A stretch of DNA of 31,462 bases from Acanthaster planci (taxonomy: Eukaryota > Echinodermata > Asteroidea > Valvatida > Acanthasteridae): NCBI RefSeq assembly GCF_001949145.1, contig NW_019091356.1, positions 312,001 to 343,462 on the forward strand. The letters run 5' to 3'. Below are positions 29,990 to 31,462 of the stretch, piece after piece. The notes beneath the pieces are model-generated. The model was not told the DNA's origin and did not search any database. It saw only the letters and a program-made list of their open reading frames with translations. The stretch's first letter is position 1; each line of letters opens with the position of its first letter. The position numbers and the translations under genes were made by a program.

Positions 29990-31462
29990 GTGAGTGCTTC
30001 CTTTTCTTCCTTACATTTCAAATCACCTTTCTCTTTAAAACAAATTTAAATAATTCAAATGGAGATGTCCAGAATCAACCAGTCACTCAATTTCTTGCTC
30101 GATTGTTATCCAGAAAAACAGACCATGGGGTATTGTTCCACGCACTTCACTCAATTTGTTTCAAACAAATGCTGTTGCTATGAAAAGTTGTTCTTGTTTC
30201 TAGCTCCCTAAAGGGCAAAGAAACACGAGAATTAATCCCCAACTTAAATCTCAACTAACGGAGTAGAAGTTAGGGGTCCTCTTTTTAGAACACGCCTTAC
30301 AGATAATCATGCGCGATCAAAGATGACTTAATGAAGAAAGAAGGCACCAAGGTCATGCCATTCCGATTACGAAGCTTTCGAATGACTGATTGGTACGATT
30401 AACTGACTTAAAGCATCACAGGGCTGGACCTTGAGAAAAAAGTATAATCAATTTAAAGACGCGATCTGGATTTGTTTTCTATTTTTATAGACAAAGATCT
30501 ATATGTGATTCAATCACACAGGACAATTCACGCTACAGTAATCATTCATCAGCATTGCTCGAGGCTGAAGCTAACGATGGCCATCGTCAAAGAATTAATT
30601 GTGATGCCTGGTACACACGTTTGCGATTTTGTCAAACATCAAGTTTCCAAATCCATGCATTAGGAACTTTGGTAAAGTTCAACGCAGCTGTCAATGATAA
30701 CAAAGACGAAAGTAATTGGCGCGTCCGGTGTGAAATTAAATTGTACATTTAACACACTTCTTTATCATCGGTAAGAGATCGCTCATGTGGTGATGTTTGG
30801 TGTGGATATGTCAAGATTACAGGTGAAACAATAATCCCTGGTGACACGCTATGGGATGGGAGAGAGACCATCTTTGACATGAATCATGACTGTGCTAGAA
30901 AGTAATACACCTCATACTCATCATGAAAACCGTGACTGCTGTCAACAAACCGAGCCTACGGTTAATTCAGAGGAAATTAAAAAAGGAGTTAGAAAGATAA
31001 TATAGGATGAATTATGGAATGAATTGACGTTAGTGGTTGAATTTCGAACTAAATAATTTTTAATTAAGCTGGAATTGTCACCGATTTGATAGCTTAACAT
31101 TAGTTCTCTACTAGAAATCTATCAGCTGCGAATACTGGGGAATCACTTACATTGCAGACGACAGACGGGGACCTCATTCGATGATGTGGAAGGAAAAAAG
31201 GGCAAAACGTCAGTAGATTGTGATGTGATGACCTTTTTCGAAATATCTCAAGCCTGCAATGAATCAGCCCTATTTTCCGATTTGATGTTGCTCTAGTGCC
31301 TTTTTTGTGAATTTTTGGCAAAACTGTATGAAAACAACTAGAAGTATTTAGAATGCTGTATCACCGTAATCATCATCATGGCCCAAAACTAACGAACAGT
31401 GGGACAGTACGTCGCTAGACTGGAGGAGTGGAGCGCCAGTAGACTGAGGACGAGCACGCTCA
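29990..31462 (+). other. Right edge: gene C intron 4, continuing out of the window
   Basis: The EGF exon ends with a near-consensus donor and needs a phase-0 exon supplying a final cysteine. None was found here. A good acceptor at 30203 (CTTGTTTCTAG) opens a 19-codon cysteine-free frame ending in TAG, an unlikely last exon. Other open frames (30472-30752) show no domain. Probably intron to the end. Confidence 0.5.

Noticed and set aside
30204-30263. Possible last exon of gene C after the acceptor at 30203
   Set aside because: It is in phase but has no cysteine, so it would leave the EGF domain incomplete, and it stops after 19 codons.

Overview
This is animal nuclear DNA: AT-rich, with long non-coding stretches and short exons bounded by GT-AG introns. 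The gene content (an 11-beta-hydroxysteroid-dehydrogenase-type enzyme and two EMI-domain proteins) suggests a marine invertebrate such as a cnidarian, hemichordate, cephalochordate or echinoderm. The species cannot be fixed from the sequence. I assembled three genes by matching splice sites and reading phase by eye; no transcript evidence was available.

Gene A (minus strand, coding 19538 down to 2339, six exons, 627 residues) is a single-pass receptor. It has a signal peptide, one six-cysteine EMI domain, a Thr-rich then charged stalk, one membrane segment and a cytoplasmic tail of about 342 residues. The tail holds 12 tyrosines, eight of them in YxxL/I motifs, including one canonical ITAM (YADI-x8-YDNL) and a second ITAM-like pair (YDRL-x10-YDKL). 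This combines the ends of the engulfment receptors Draper/CED-1/MEGF10 without the EGF repeats those proteins carry between EMI and membrane.

Gene B (plus strand, 22299-25891, six exons, 293 residues) is a complete short-chain dehydrogenase/reductase of the 11-beta-HSD1 type. It has an N-terminal membrane anchor, the TGASTGIG cofactor motif and an intact N-S-Y-K catalytic set.

Gene C (plus strand, from 27159, running off the right edge) is a secreted or membrane EMI-EGF protein. Exon 1 encodes a signal peptide ending in NVC, a 54-base exon supplies two middle EMI cysteines, a third exon closes the EMI domain, and a fourth carries five of the six cysteines of an EGF domain. The EMI domains of A and C are cut by introns in the same order and phases (2, 2-2, 2-1), which argues for common ancestry of the two genes flanking the dehydrogenase.

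The rest is intron and intergenic DNA: a 10 kb first intron in gene A, a four-copy 26-base tandem repeat, a perfect 13-base-pair hairpin, a small inverted repeat in a gene B intron, and one or two degenerate tRNA-derived SINE-like fragments. A and B are head to head across 2.8 kb; B and C are in tandem. No bacterial, viral or CRISPR features were seen.
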